A stretch of DNA of 64,000 bases from Geoglobus acetivorans. Its GTDB lineage: Archaea > Halobacteriota > Archaeoglobi > Archaeoglobales > Archaeoglobaceae. The stretch is from assembly GCF_000789255.1 (NCBI RefSeq), contig NZ_CP009552.1, positions 1,736,001 to 1,800,000 of the forward strand. Direction: 5' to 3'. Within the stretch, counting starts at the first letter, position 1, and each line of letters starts with the position of its first letter. Positions 1 to 7,486 of this stretch are shown here, piece by piece. The notes under the pieces are model-generated. The model was not told the DNA's origin. It ran no database searches and saw only the letters and a program-made list of their open reading frames with translations. The position numbers were made by a program, and so were the translations under genes.

Positions 1-2
1 AC

Positions 3-38
3 AAATTCCCGATCAAGGAGGTGGAACATGCAGATTGA
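3..38 (+). CDS. C-terminal end of an upstream gene (partial)
   Basis: The third frame is open from the window edge and ends at TGA 36-38, giving the tail KFPIKEVEHAD. It would overlap the next start (28) by 11 bases, and the next gene's ribosome site AAGGAGGTGG lies inside it. This arrangement is the rule elsewhere in the element. Only 11 residues are visible, so the identity and even the reality of the gene are unproven. Confidence 0.3.
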   Translation, partial: KFPIKEVEHAD

Positions 39-252
39 ACTGCCTGAAAACCTTTCCTTGACTTTTTACCTCATGGCAAGTGGCAAAAAGAACAGGAAAC
101 AGACATCAGTCTGGATCGAGAAGATATACCTTGACAAGCTCAAGGAGGATGGCGTTTGCCTCTCTGACCTCGTTAATTTTCTCCTCGAACAATACCTAAG
201 GCAGAAAGGCAAGTTAGACGTCAAAGAAATAATAGAATCAATAAAGAAGTAA
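28..252 (+). CDS. Small ribbon-helix-helix-like protein
   Basis: A 74-residue protein with a strong ribosome site (AAGGAGGTGG) seven bases before its ATG. Residues about 26-58 fit a ribbon-helix-helix fold: a short strand (SVWIEKIYL), a charged helix, a turn, then the helix LSDLVNFLLEQYLR. Such proteins are usually dimeric DNA-binding regulators, common in archaeal viruses and plasmids. The strand is preceded by a basic KKNRKQ stretch suited to DNA contact. It is the last gene of an operon that begins left of the window, and T-rich sequence follows its stop. The target is unknown. Confidence 0.65.
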   Translation: MQIELPENLSLTFYLMASGKKNRKQTSVWIEKIYLDKLKEDGVCLSDLVNFLLEQYLRQKGKLDVKEIIESIKK

Positions 253-390
253 TAATAATCTACTATTTTTTGATTGTCTGCTTTTTGCGGCGGCTCTGCA
301 ACTGCACGGGCTTAACGTTGTGGGTAATTACTAACTATGTGGCGTTTCTATGGATACTTTGTCAGTTCTTTTCCAGTTCTGTTTAACAAA

Positions 391-422
391 ATGTTATATT
401 TTTCCATGCAGACTTTGACAAC
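391..422 (+). promoter_or_regulatory. Promoter of the structural-type operon
   Basis: A TATA-like box TTATATTT lies at about 394-401, roughly 26 bases before the ATG at 423. The transcript would therefore be leaderless or nearly so. Bases 253-390 carry T-rich runs that may end the preceding transcript and otherwise no gene. This is the only clear promoter before the long rightward operon ending at 6460. Confidence 0.6.
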
Positions 423-722
423 ATGAGGTTTGGTAGCCGGGAGAAGGGGAGGAAGGGCAGGCCATACAGGAAGGCCTTTGTTGTCTTTATGGTCTTTGGC
501 CTGCTTTTGATGTGGCCTGCAAGTGCTGCGAATGGCACAGCAACCATCAACTGGACACAGATCTCGGACATAATTACTGGGGTCTCAGGACTGTTCCCAA
601 GCTTTGTGACTCTCGTGAGCAATGCACTGCCGATACTGATCTTCCTTGGAGTCATCGGCTTCGTGCTGAGGTTCTTTGACAGTATAATCGACATGATCGC
701 AAGTCTGGCAAGGTTCAGATAA
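423..722 (+). CDS. Small hydrophobic secreted protein, candidate major virion protein
   Basis: A 99-residue protein that is first in the operon and leaderless. Residues 1-17 are very basic, residues 18-36 are hydrophobic and end in a plausible signal-peptidase site after PASA. The mature part of about 63 residues has an amphipathic stretch (ISDIITGVSGLFPSFVTLVSN) and a strongly hydrophobic segment at about 67-85, then a basic tail. Small, abundant, membrane-embedded proteins with two hydrophobic helices are the main virion proteins of spindle-shaped archaeal viruses, and the promoter-proximal position suits high expression. No sequence match was made, so the virion role is inference. A secreted pore-forming or pilin-like protein is an alternative. 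Confidence 0.6.
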   Translation: MRFGSREKGRKGRPYRKAFVVFMVFGLLLMWPASAANGTATINWTQISDIITGVSGLFPSFVTLVSNALPILIFLGVIGFVLRFFDSIIDMIASLARFR

Positions 723-737
723 AAACGGAGGTGCAGC

Positions 738-1106
738 ATGAACTCAAAGCTTGCGAAAGCTTTGATAATTCTATTTTTTGTAATCTCAGCTATCTCAGTT
801 GCCTCGGCAGTTAATGTTACTGTTACATTCAGCGATCTTAATCTGCAGAAGGGGTTGAAGGTTCTGGTTTACGATTATCAGGGCAAGCTGATCGGAGAGT
901 TCAACACAACTGACACGCTGATCCTGAACACTCTGAACGCTACAAGCTACATTTTCGTTCTCAAGCCAACTGAACAGAGCTGGTTCAGTGATCCGTTTAA
1001 GGCAGTTGAACTGCTGAAAGTCTCTGCTCCTGTAGTTCTGAGCTATGCCCTGTATGGTGGAGTTGTTGTTGGACTTGCGTATCTCATGAGTCGCTTTTTC
1101 AGGTGA
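738..1106 (+). CDS. Membrane-anchored exported protein
   Basis: A 122-residue protein. Residues 5-25 form a signal sequence with a likely cut after ASA. A beta-rich extracellular domain with NxS/T glycosylation motifs (NVT, NTT, NATS) follows, and residues about 95-118 form a C-terminal transmembrane segment ending in RFFR. It is 15 bases downstream of the preceding gene and has the ribosome site GGAGGTG. The topology, an outward domain on a C-terminal anchor, suits a minor envelope protein of a virus or a surface complex. The family is not recognised. Confidence 0.65.
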   Translation: MNSKLAKALIILFFVISAISVASAVNVTVTFSDLNLQKGLKVLVYDYQGKLIGEFNTTDTLILNTLNATSYIFVLKPTEQSWFSDPFKAVELLKVSAPVVLSYALYGGVVVGLAYLMSRFFR

Positions 1107-1110
1107 TATT

Positions 1111-1278
1111 ATGGGCAGAAAAATCAAGAGAATGAATTTCAGGAGCAAGAAGGCTTACAGAAGGTGGCTCGCTTATGGTCATGCTACTGGCGTTTTTGAA
1201 AGAACACCCGGCAATGTGAAGGTGTATATTCGTGGCAGGCCTCACAGGGTTAAGCATTCAAGGAGGAGAAGGACATGA
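1111..1278 (+). CDS. Very basic 55-residue protein
   Basis: The ORF starts ATG four bases after the previous stop, and its TGA (1276-1278) overlaps the next ATG (1275) as ATGA, so it is translationally coupled on both sides. About 22 of 55 residues are Arg, Lys or His, with a run of four Arg at the C-terminus (HSRRRRT) and only short neutral stretches. Small Arg-rich proteins in virus operons often condense or package DNA, and that is the best guess here. It is soluble and without cysteines. It is too short for routine gene calling and easily missed. Confidence 0.7.
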   Translation: MGRKIKRMNFRSKKAYRRWLAYGHATGVFERTPGNVKVYIRGRPHRVKHSRRRRT

Positions 1279-3137
1279 AGGGCAAAACAACGATTTTAAG
1301 CATGATTCTCATTTTCATGATTCTGAATGTCCTCGACTTAGCTTTAACTGTTTCAGCAGTTGAAAATGGAAAAGGAGTTGAAGGAAACCCAGTCATGGCT
1401 TATCTGCTCGAAAACAGCTCTGTTGCATTCACAGCAGTTAAAATCGTTGCAGGATTCGCAATCGCATTTTTACTGTTCAAGCTGTCCACAAAGAACAAAA
1501 AAGCTGCGAGAATTACTGCGATGCTGATTGTTGCTGCGTATGTACTTGTTGCTTTAAATAATGCTGTTGTCAACGCAGAAGAGATAACTTACAGCAAAAC
1601 TGTTACGGGGACGATCTACGGCGGAGTTTACAGTTATAACAAAACAGGTTCTTCAAGCGGTTTGGCAAGTTATGATAACTACGAAAAAATAGGTTATTTA
1701 CTATGGAATTATGATAAATTACCAATTATTCAGAACATGTATTTTTACGTTTATGGTGCAGATATACGAATAAACTTCAATAATGGAACAAGGGCAAGCA
1801 TAGGTGTTGGTCAAACTTATCAAGTATCTGCTACGCTCAGTGGAGACCCAAATAAGAGAATTACAATCGCAGTTACGAGGTTTTCTGACAAATACTTGAT
1901 TTATGTTGAAGCCATCGACGAAATAACTGGAAGTGGTAATGTTTTGCATACAATAAGTTATGACAACTGGTATTTTGAGTATAGGTATGGCTCAGGAAGC
2001 TATATATCTAAAACATTTTACTCTGTTGCTGTAAGCGATTTTGGAGTCGGTTACAACAATGGAGGAATATTATATATTAAGGGGATGTCATCAGGCTTAA
2101 AAATAGAAGTTTGGGCAAACGGAAGAAGCAAAAGCGTAACTAACTACTTCGAATACCGCTATTCAAACGGTGTAAGCGAGATAAACATAACAAAGAACGG
2201 GCAGGAAACTAAATGGGAGATAACTTACTACAACCTGCAAACCCAACAAATAGACACGTGGACTGAGGCAGGATTAAGCGACATAGATTTGAATGGAATT
2301 GTTCTGAACGGCTATGTCCTGTCAGCGAGAATGTATTATCCTGCAATTGGTGGTTTGGATTATGTTCAACTCACAGACATACCACGACCTTCAACAACTA
2401 CGACAACCACATCTGTTAAGTTCTACTTCTTAGACGCAGAGACTGGTTCGCTGCTCGACAACGTGAATTTCACACTTCAGGAAAGCTTTATCGGCAACTC
2501 TGAAGTGATTAACGGGACTTATGACTACTCTGTTACGGTGAACAACCTTAACGACTTGGAGGTTTACACCTACACGGCAAGCAGAACAGGCTATGAGGTT
2601 GCGACAGGGAACGTTTACTATCCCCCGGCAGGAAAGGAAACGACTGTTTACGTTTATTTGACTCCAATAAAGACGCCGAGCAGCTCGAACAATTCAATTA
2701 TAACCTTCAGAGTTGTTTCTGACTTTGCAGGCTATCAGATTGCAGTTGTTGATGCTGCCGTAATCCTTAACGGACAGACAAAGCTGACAAATGCACAGGG
2801 CTATGTGAGCTTTGAAGTTCCTAAGAATCAGACATACAGCTACCTCGTCAGCAAGGATGGTTACTTCAGCAAGGCAGGAGAGATCACGGCAACTCAGGAC
2901 TATCATTCTGTTGTTGTTCAGCTTGAAGCGATAACTCCTGCCACAACTCCGACACCGACTGCAACTGCTACACCAACGCCTTCAACGGGAACAGGGGGAA
3001 CAACAACAATCGGGGGAGGTGGAAGGGGATCTCTGGACAACGGAATTAACCTGCTCTACCAGAACGCTGAGGGACTCATCGGTATGGCGATTCTGGTTAC
3101 TTTCGTCAGCTTGGTTAAGATGATGGGGAGGAGATAG
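1275..3137 (+). CDS. Large membrane-anchored surface protein with stalk, candidate spike or adhesin
   Basis: A 620-residue protein. The first 100 residues hold about three membrane segments (near 5-25, 49-70, 79-96). The pattern D..LT.....G....NP resembles the DUF5658 family. Residues about 104-375 are a Tyr/Gly/Ser-rich, beta-rich extracellular domain that could adopt a jelly-roll-like fold. Two PEGA/carboxypeptidase-like beta repeats (about 378-465 and 475-555) follow, each with YxYxVxxxGY-type sequence. A Thr/Pro stalk and a glycine-rich linker come next (about 555-590), then a C-terminal transmembrane segment and RR. It has the build of a host-recognition spike anchored at both ends. It is coupled to the preceding gene by ATGA. 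The fold assignments are inferred. Confidence 0.65.
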   Translation: MKGKTTILSMILIFMILNVLDLALTVSAVENGKGVEGNPVMAYLLENSSVAFTAVKIVAGFAIAFLLFKLSTKNKKAARITAMLIVAAYVLVALNNAVVNAEEITYSKTVTGTIYGGVYSYNKTGSSSGLASYDNYEKIGYLLWNYDKLPIIQNMYFYVYGADIRINFNNGTRASIGVGQTYQVSATLSGDPNKRITIAVTRFSDKYLIYVEAIDEITGSGNVLHTISYDNWYFEYRYGSGSYISKTFYSVAVSDFGVGYNNGGILYIKGMSSGLKIEVWANGRSKSVTNYFEYRYSNGVSEINITKNGQETKWEITYYNLQTQQIDTWTEAGLSDIDLNGIVLNGYVLSARMYYPAIGGLDYVQLTDIPRPSTTTTTTSVKFYFLDAETGSLLDNVNFTLQESFIGNSEVINGTYDYSVTVNNLNDLEVYTYTASRTGYEVATGNVYYPPAGKETTVYVYLTPIKTPSSSNNSIITFRVVSDFAGYQIAVVDAAVILNGQTKLTNAQGYVSFEVPKNQTYSYLVSKDGYFSKAGEITATQDYHSVVVQLEAITPATTPTPTATATPTPSTGTGGTTTIGGGGRGSLDNGINLLYQNAEGLIGMAILVTFVSLVKMMGRR

Positions 3138-3139
3138 CA

Positions 3140-4063
3140 ATGAGGAAAATAATCGCATTTCTCATCATTTCTCTGATTGCTGTGATGCCTGTAAATGCCG
3201 AATACAGTAAAAAAGTTTACAGTCAGACAAATCAGGTTAATTTTCAGGTTCAGGATGGATACGTAATTCACAGCATTTATGCCAATGACATCCTGTTCAG
3301 CTCAAACTGGCAGATTCACGAGTTTTACCTTGATGCTTTCGGGCAAGTATATCATTTGACAATAAAAGCCAGATCTGAAGGGACTGGCGGCGCTTGGAAA
3401 CATTTCTACATAAATCTGACTTATCCCAACGGGACGACGGTAAGCAAGGAGCTGAAAACCCTCAGGCTGCTGAGCTTGAATGACTACGACATAAAGATCC
3501 AGTATTACCCGGTTGAAGCAGACACACCTTTTGACCTCGACGTTTATGTTTACATGAATCCCCTTGATGCCGTGTTCGAATCGCAGTCAGCGAGTTTCAC
3601 ATTGTCAGACTACATCGTTTTCAACAGCGTTGTTTTTGCCTCGACCTCTCCTGCTAATGTCGAGATATTTTACTCACCATATTCCGAATGGGTAAACACA
3701 TCACAGTCATACAGTATTGGAGACATAGCAGGAATTATCGGAGACATTGGACAGCAGGTAAGAAACATCATAGAAAAAGTCCCTTATGCAGGGGAGCTGC
3801 TGGACATATTCGACACGCTTTATGTGATCACTTCAGGGCTCCTGTACTACTTTAAACTGATCTTCATAGATAACGGATTGCTTACATTTGCGCTTTTCGA
3901 GGCATTCGTTCTCGCATGGTCGGCCGGAACAAGCAGGAACATCTGGAGTTTTTACAGGAAATACATAAGAGTCCACAGAGAACTGTTCGAATTCCTTCTC
4001 GGATTTGTCAGGGGAATTATCGGGATTTTTGCCGAAATTGTCAATGCTCTGAAACCAACATAG
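3140..4063 (+). CDS. Exported protein with C-terminal membrane helices
   Basis: A 307-residue protein starting two bases after the preceding stop. Residues 1-20 are a signal peptide with a likely cut after VNA. Residues 21-190 are a beta-rich extracellular domain with NLT, NGT and NTS sites. Residues about 190-225 are amphipathic (IAGIIGDIGQQVRNII). Two or three membrane segments lie at about 225-300. It probably sits beside the 620-residue protein in the same envelope. No family is recognised. The order of secreted proteins followed by an ATPase is that of a virion or secretion module. Confidence 0.6.
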   Translation: MRKIIAFLIISLIAVMPVNAEYSKKVYSQTNQVNFQVQDGYVIHSIYANDILFSSNWQIHEFYLDAFGQVYHLTIKARSEGTGGAWKHFYINLTYPNGTTVSKELKTLRLLSLNDYDIKIQYYPVEADTPFDLDVYVYMNPLDAVFESQSASFTLSDYIVFNSVVFASTSPANVEIFYSPYSEWVNTSQSYSIGDIAGIIGDIGQQVRNIIEKVPYAGELLDIFDTLYVITSGLLYYFKLIFIDNGLLTFALFEAFVLAWSAGTSRNIWSFYRKYIRVHRELFEFLLGFVRGIIGIFAEIVNALKPT

Positions 4064-4075
4064 GGGGTGTTTTGC

Positions 4076-4195
4076 TTGCAGATTCGAATTAAGCCGATAA
4101 GGCTGGAGGACAGGGTAGAGGTTCTGGAAAGGAGAGTTGAGAGGCTCGAAAAGATTTGCTGTGGAGGTGAAGGGCGTTGTTCAAAATCGTGCTGA
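4076..4195 (+). CDS. 39-residue coiled-coil protein, TTG start
   Basis: A TTG start at 4076 follows GGGGGTG. The product has a heptad-like helix (LEDRVEVLERRVERLEKI) and then a cysteine-rich tail (CCGG, GRCSKSC). Its 3' end overlaps the next gene by 19 bases, and the ribosome site of that gene (GGAGGTG) lies inside it. Short coiled coils with terminal cysteines often form small oligomers. Only position, coupling and helix periodicity support it. Confidence 0.45.
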   Translation: MQIRIKPIRLEDRVEVLERRVERLEKICCGGEGRCSKSC

Positions 4196-4299
4196 TCGAG
4201 CAGGGGACGGGGACTGTTTACAGGGTTAAGGGCAGCAATCCGGTTAAGCTTGCTTTTTCGGTTGTGAGGTTCGTCAGACAGAAATACGGAGGTGATTGA
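4177..4299 (+). CDS. 40-residue protein, TTG start
   Basis: TTG at 4177 lies seven bases after GGAGGTG. The protein reads as two or three short strands (KIVLIE, GTVYRV) followed by a helix (LAFSVVRFVRQKY). Its TGA at 4297-4299 falls just before the next TTG start, and its last codons supply the next ribosome site. The arrangement matches its neighbours, which supports translation. The function is unknown. Confidence 0.45.
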   Translation: MFKIVLIEQGTGTVYRVKGSNPVKLAFSVVRFVRQKYGGD

Positions 4300-4300
4300 A

Positions 4301-4672
4301 TTGTTCAGGAAGAGTAAGAAGGCGATCCTGATTGATGAAAGCGGTTTTGACTGGCAGGAGGTCAAGCTGAAGAGGATAGGCAATACCTATGTTGACACTT
4401 TGACAGGTAAGACCTTCCCGCTGAACGGGAAGCCTATCCGGTTCAACGGAAAGCTTACATACCTGCTCGACGCCGAAAAGGGCGTTGTTCTCGAACCGCA
4501 GAAGAGCAAAGAGGTTCTGAACCTCAAAACGAACCCTGAGCTGCTCAGCACGATCATAGAGCCTGAAATTCTGCACAGGGCTTTCAAGTTCAGGCCTGCG
4601 ATGAAGACCATCATAGCTGCGTTTTTCGTCGGGCTTGCCGCAGGTGCCCTGTTCTTTGCACCGGTGATCTGA
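4301..4672 (+). CDS. Tail-anchored membrane protein
   Basis: About 123 residues from TTG 4301, preferred over GTG 4292 because 4288-4294 is the ribosome site GGAGGTG. The cytoplasmic part is basic at first, then beta-rich (FDWQEVKLKRIGNTYVDTL, DAEKGVVLEP). The C-terminal 20 residues (TIIAAFFVGLAAGALFF) form a single membrane anchor. It may tether the downstream soluble proteins or the ATPase to the membrane. The family is not recognised. Confidence 0.55.
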   Translation: MFRKSKKAILIDESGFDWQEVKLKRIGNTYVDTLTGKTFPLNGKPIRFNGKLTYLLDAEKGVVLEPQKSKEVLNLKTNPELLSTIIEPEILHRAFKFRPAMKTIIAAFFVGLAAGALFFAPVI

Positions 4673-4673
4673 G

Positions 4674-5072
4674 ATGGCGGATAAGCAGATTCTCAAAGAA
4701 AAGCTGAGTCTGGAAGTTCCGGAGATGCGAAAGACACGGATGATGGAACAATTATTCAGCGACGAGCTTAACGAGAACTTTACCGATCTGGATTTCGACG
4801 AGATAAGGGCAATAGCGTTCTACAATTCCGTTCATGAGAACATTATCGAACTTCCAGCAGTTAAGGCATTACTCGACAAGCACATGAGCCTTAAGAGAAG
4901 CCTTGACAGAAAAGGCAGGCAGGAGGCCGTTGCTATCCTGAAAAGGCCGGTTCAGTATGTGCCGCAATATCCTTATCCCGGAGCTGAGCAGCAGACATCT
5001 GGCGGAAGGCTGTCAAAGCTCAAAAGCATTTTCGGCAGGAAAAAGAGAATGGAGGAGGTTGATGAACGTTGA
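4674..5072 (+). CDS. Soluble protein of the structural-type operon
   Basis: A 132-residue charged protein starting one base after the preceding stop. Its N-terminal two thirds are helical and acidic (DELNENFTDLDFDEIRAIAFYNSV). The C-terminus is Pro/Tyr/Gly-rich (VQYVPQYPYPGAEQQ) and then basic (KLKSIFGRKKR). No membrane segment is present. The neighbouring ATPase and membrane proteins suggest a scaffold or adaptor role, which is inference only. Confidence 0.5.
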   Translation: MADKQILKEKLSLEVPEMRKTRMMEQLFSDELNENFTDLDFDEIRAIAFYNSVHENIIELPAVKALLDKHMSLKRSLDRKGRQEAVAILKRPVQYVPQYPYPGAEQQTSGGRLSKLKSIFGRKKRMEEVDER

Positions 5073-5434
5073 AGGGCAGCAGCTACATTCTCTCAGCTGC
5101 TTTTATTCATCTCATAAGGAATCCTGACTATTCGATTTATGCAAGGCTTAACCTGCTCTGCTACATTTTCGACTGGATAAAGGCAAGGTTCTATTTCGAA
5201 AACAACAAGGAGCTTAAGAAAGAGCTTGAAGAGATTGAGAAGGAGCTGATAGAACTCAGGGATGCTTACGAGCCTTTACTCGACGATGACGTCGAGTTTT
5301 CAGCGTTGAAGAGAGCAGAATTCGAGAAGGCGATGGACAGAGTGAGGTTCAGGATTGTAAACATCGTTGAGAACTTCGAGCTGCTTGACGCTGGTATGAT
5401 TTCTGAATTCTACATCGGAGGTGGCAAGAGGTGA
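5069..5434 (+). CDS. Helical protein, TTG start
   Basis: TTG at 5069 overlaps the preceding TGA (TTGA) and has GGAGGAGG eleven bases upstream. The 121-residue product is mainly helical. A hydrophobic N-terminal third (YILSAAFIHLIRN) is followed by a charged coiled coil at about 45-75 rich in KELEEIEKEL heptads, then another helix and a Gly-rich tail. It is coupled to the next gene by GTGA. The function is unknown. Confidence 0.5.
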   Translation: MKGSSYILSAAFIHLIRNPDYSIYARLNLLCYIFDWIKARFYFENNKELKKELEEIEKELIELRDAYEPLLDDDVEFSALKRAEFEKAMDRVRFRIVNIVENFELLDAGMISEFYIGGGKR

Positions 5435-5628
5435 TTAACGAAACGCTAATTTTTAACACCACGTTAAACAACACGGTGATGAACTTCAGCATGCTGTTAA
5501 ACGATCCGAATGTGGTCGTAACGACGTGGACGATGCTGAACAAGTTCGCTGCATTTTGTTTTAGTCTGGGAATGGTGGTGGGGTATGGAATCGCTTATCT
5601 CAAGTTTGCCAAGACTTCAAAGAGTTAA
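5431..5628 (+). CDS. Small single-span membrane protein
   Basis: A 65-residue protein from GTG 5431, which overlaps the preceding TGA. Its N-terminal half is Asn/Thr-rich with several NxT/S sites (NET, NTT, NNT, NFS), consistent with an external domain. Residues about 41-58 form a membrane helix, then a basic tail. It overlaps the ATPase gene by 44 bases, tying the two in translation. Confidence 0.5.
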   Translation: MINETLIFNTTLNNTVMNFSMLLNDPNVVVTTWTMLNKFAAFCFSLGMVVGYGIAYLKFAKTSKS

Positions 5629-6460
5629 ATCATGGGAAAAGGCCTTCATGGATCAGTTCGTAAAGAGTCCCGGCCAGCACATGCTGGTTGTGGGGATCAC
5701 AGGTTCAGGAAAAACCCAGACTCTTTACTGGCTTGCAGACCTGATTAGCCACAACACCGACGAAACAATCGTCTGGTTCGACATCGGCAAGAACGATGAG
5801 GCTTTCAAGCTCGGAGAAATCTGCGAAAGGCCGATGAAGGTAATCGTTCCGGCAGGGTGCAGAGTCGAGTCTGAGGATTATGACTTTGAGCTGATATGGG
5901 TGGATCCGATGAACATTTCTGAGGTCTGGGATCATGTCGAGGAGGGCTTTGTGAACATCATCAGCATCTATCGTTTTATCCTCGATCCTCATGTTTTCAC
6001 TCAGACGATAGCAGAGATCTTCAAGAGCCTGATAATGAAAGCTCATAACTATCAGATTAGAACGCCTATGACGATCTTTGCCGATGAGTTCCACAACGTG
6101 GCTCCGAGTCGAAACGATGCACTCGATTACAAGCAATATCTGACTGGAGCATGGATTCAGGTGAACGTCGAGAAGCTGAGGAGTCTGGGGATCAGGCTTA
6201 TAGCAACAACTCACGGCTGGAGGAAGATCAGAGCTGGAATCAGAAGCAGCTTTAACTGGCTGATTTTCAAGAGGATCAGCGATGACGTGGGCAGGGATCA
6301 GAAGAAGCTGAACAAGTTCACACCATTGATCCAGACTCTGAGAAATGATCAGTGCATAATCGTTTTTCCGAATAAACGCTTTACTGACAAGGCGATAACG
6401 CCGTTTTACGGGGATGCGAACAAGAAGGTGTTTTACTATGGGATTTATGGAGGTGATTAA
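5585..6460 (+). CDS. FtsK/HerA-like ATPase, candidate packaging or secretion motor
   Basis: A 291-residue P-loop ATPase. The Walker A motif is GITGSGKT at 37-44 and Walker B ends at FADE (about 165-168) followed by FHNV. A later segment (IRLIATTHGW) carries the Thr and His typical of HerA/VirB4-like motors. There is no HAS-barrel or helicase insert, so it is a minimal motor. ATPases of this class drive DNA packaging or secretion in archaeal viruses and plasmids. It is the last gene of the operon begun at 423, and the small membrane protein that overlaps its start may anchor it. The class is clear, the substrate is inferred. Confidence 0.75.
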   Translation: MESLISSLPRLQRVKSWEKAFMDQFVKSPGQHMLVVGITGSGKTQTLYWLADLISHNTDETIVWFDIGKNDEAFKLGEICERPMKVIVPAGCRVESEDYDFELIWVDPMNISEVWDHVEEGFVNIISIYRFILDPHVFTQTIAEIFKSLIMKAHNYQIRTPMTIFADEFHNVAPSRNDALDYKQYLTGAWIQVNVEKLRSLGIRLIATTHGWRKIRAGIRSSFNWLIFKRISDDVGRDQKKLNKFTPLIQTLRNDQCIIVFPNKRFTDKAITPFYGDANKKVFYYGIYGGD

Positions 6461-6479
6461 TGGTTGAGTGAAATTAGTT

Positions 6480-6848
6480 TTACTTAAAATCGACGTGCGC
6501 CACTTGCACTTTATAATAAAATCTGGAATAAAGAGCTTCTATGGGAATTTGTATTTTGATTTTTTTAAGTTCATAACCCTTAATGTGGACATATTCTTGC
6601 TTTATTGCAACGGGATTGATGGTTGGGCTTGTTGGTTTCTTATCATAAAAATAGACCATTACAACAATATCACCAGAGAAAGGAGATTTATTCTTAACCC
6701 AAACAGAGATCGTCCTAAATGATTCTTGCTCTGTTCCTATTATCTCCGGATCTGGTTCAAAATAATCCATCTGAATTAAAACGAAAATGGCAAATAAACT
6801 AAGTGTTAATAATACGACTGCAATGCTTTTCTTTTGCGACATAGACAT
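6480..6848 (-). CDS. N-terminally anchored exported protein
   Basis: A 122-residue leftward protein. Residues 8-26 form an uncleaved membrane anchor. The remainder looks like a single beta-sandwich domain with alternating strands (FRTISVWVKN, GDIVVMVYFY, YYKVQVAHVDF), in the style of CARDB or Ig-like domains. It is the last gene of the leftward operon with the two regulators upstream, facing away from the structural operon. It may be a surface or exclusion protein expressed in the integrated state. No family is assigned. Confidence 0.5.
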   Translation of the reverse strand: MSMSQKKSIAVVLLTLSLFAIFVLIQMDYFEPDPEIIGTEQESFRTISVWVKNKSPFSGDIVVMVYFYDKKPTSPTINPVAIKQEYVHIKGYELKKIKIQIPIEALYSRFYYKVQVAHVDFK

Positions 6849-6851
6849 ACC

Positions 6852-7163
6852 TCAGGCCTCATAAATCACTCCATTCTGTTCATACAATCCAAGATCAATC
6901 TTTAGTCTTTCGAGGATATCATTTGCAAGAGCAAACGAACAGTTGAAGGTATCCTTTATCTTCCTGAGCAAGATTTGCTTGCTCACAGGAAAATCGCTCA
7001 GCTCTGTTATAAAATGTCTATATTTGCTGAAAAAGATATCAAAGTTTACTGTTTCCTGAATTTTTATATCTTCAAGAGCTATATATGAGCTGATGCCAAC
7101 ATCAACGCTCAAAGAAACAACATTCTGAGCCCCGCATTCTACGCATTCAACTCCTATCCACAT
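6852..7163 (-). CDS. Putative regulator with N-terminal CxxC
   Basis: A 103-residue protein with CVECGAQNV at 7-15, a possible half zinc ribbon. A beta strand region follows, then a helical C-terminal half (SKQILLRKIKDTFNCSFALANDILERL) that could be a degenerate winged helix. It lies 12 bases after the RHH gene and 3 bases before the anchored protein, so the three are one leftward operon. DNA binding is a guess. Confidence 0.4.
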   Translation of the reverse strand: MWIGVECVECGAQNVVSLSVDVGISSYIALEDIKIQETVNFDIFFSKYRHFITELSDFPVSKQILLRKIKDTFNCSFALANDILERLKIDLGLYEQNGVIYEA

Positions 7164-7175
7164 TCATCAACCCTC

Positions 7176-7355
7176 CTACTCAAGAGTTGCGATTTTACGC
7201 TCCTTTTTTGCCTTCCACTCATAGGCGAGCTTGATGACTGCCTCAGAAACGAAATCTGATTCTGATGCGAAATCGCCAGAATCAATAGCCTCTCTGATGA
7301 TGGATTTGACATTTGGCGAGACGAATCCAGTCACTCTTTCTTTCTTTGTTGCCAT
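7176..7355 (-). CDS. RHH (ParD/CopG-like) regulator
   Basis: A 59-residue protein. The strand RVTGFVSP, the helix NVKSIIREAIDSGDFASESDFVSEAVIKLAYEW in two parts, and the GDFASESDFVSEA turn match the ribbon-helix-helix fold of ParD and CopG regulators. No RelE-type partner follows it, so an antitoxin role is unlikely. It is the first gene of the leftward operon, and its start lies at the edge of the repeat-rich divergent promoter. It is a good candidate for the repressor that binds there. Confidence 0.65.
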   Translation of the reverse strand: MATKKERVTGFVSPNVKSIIREAIDSGDFASESDFVSEAVIKLAYEWKAKKERKIATLE

Positions 7356-7486
7356 ATGTTTAACTTTTGTTTAACACTATTTAACAATTTTTACAAATAT
7401 GCTTTAAACATACGTTAATTATGCGTAAAACTTAAATATAACAAGTGTTAAATATATGTTACACATACGTGGAGGTGGTTGAAGAG
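7356..7486. promoter_or_regulatory. Divergent control region with phased repeats and palindrome
   Basis: Three TTTAAC repeats lie on one strand at 7359-7364, 7370-7375 and 7380-7385, spaced 11 and 10 bases, one helical turn apart. They cover the likely leftward TATA (about 7378-7385) and start point of the RHH gene. On the other side a TATA-like CTTAAATATA (7431-7440) would start rightward transcription near 7460. An imperfect 20-base palindrome GTGTTAAATATATGTTACAC sits on that start (7445-7464). This is the layout of a two-sided repressor switch. Confidence 0.6.

Noticed and set aside
6468-6722. Rightward frame after the ATPase
   Set aside because: It is antisense to the leftward anchored protein gene, has no ribosome site and reads as low-complexity hydrophobic sequence.
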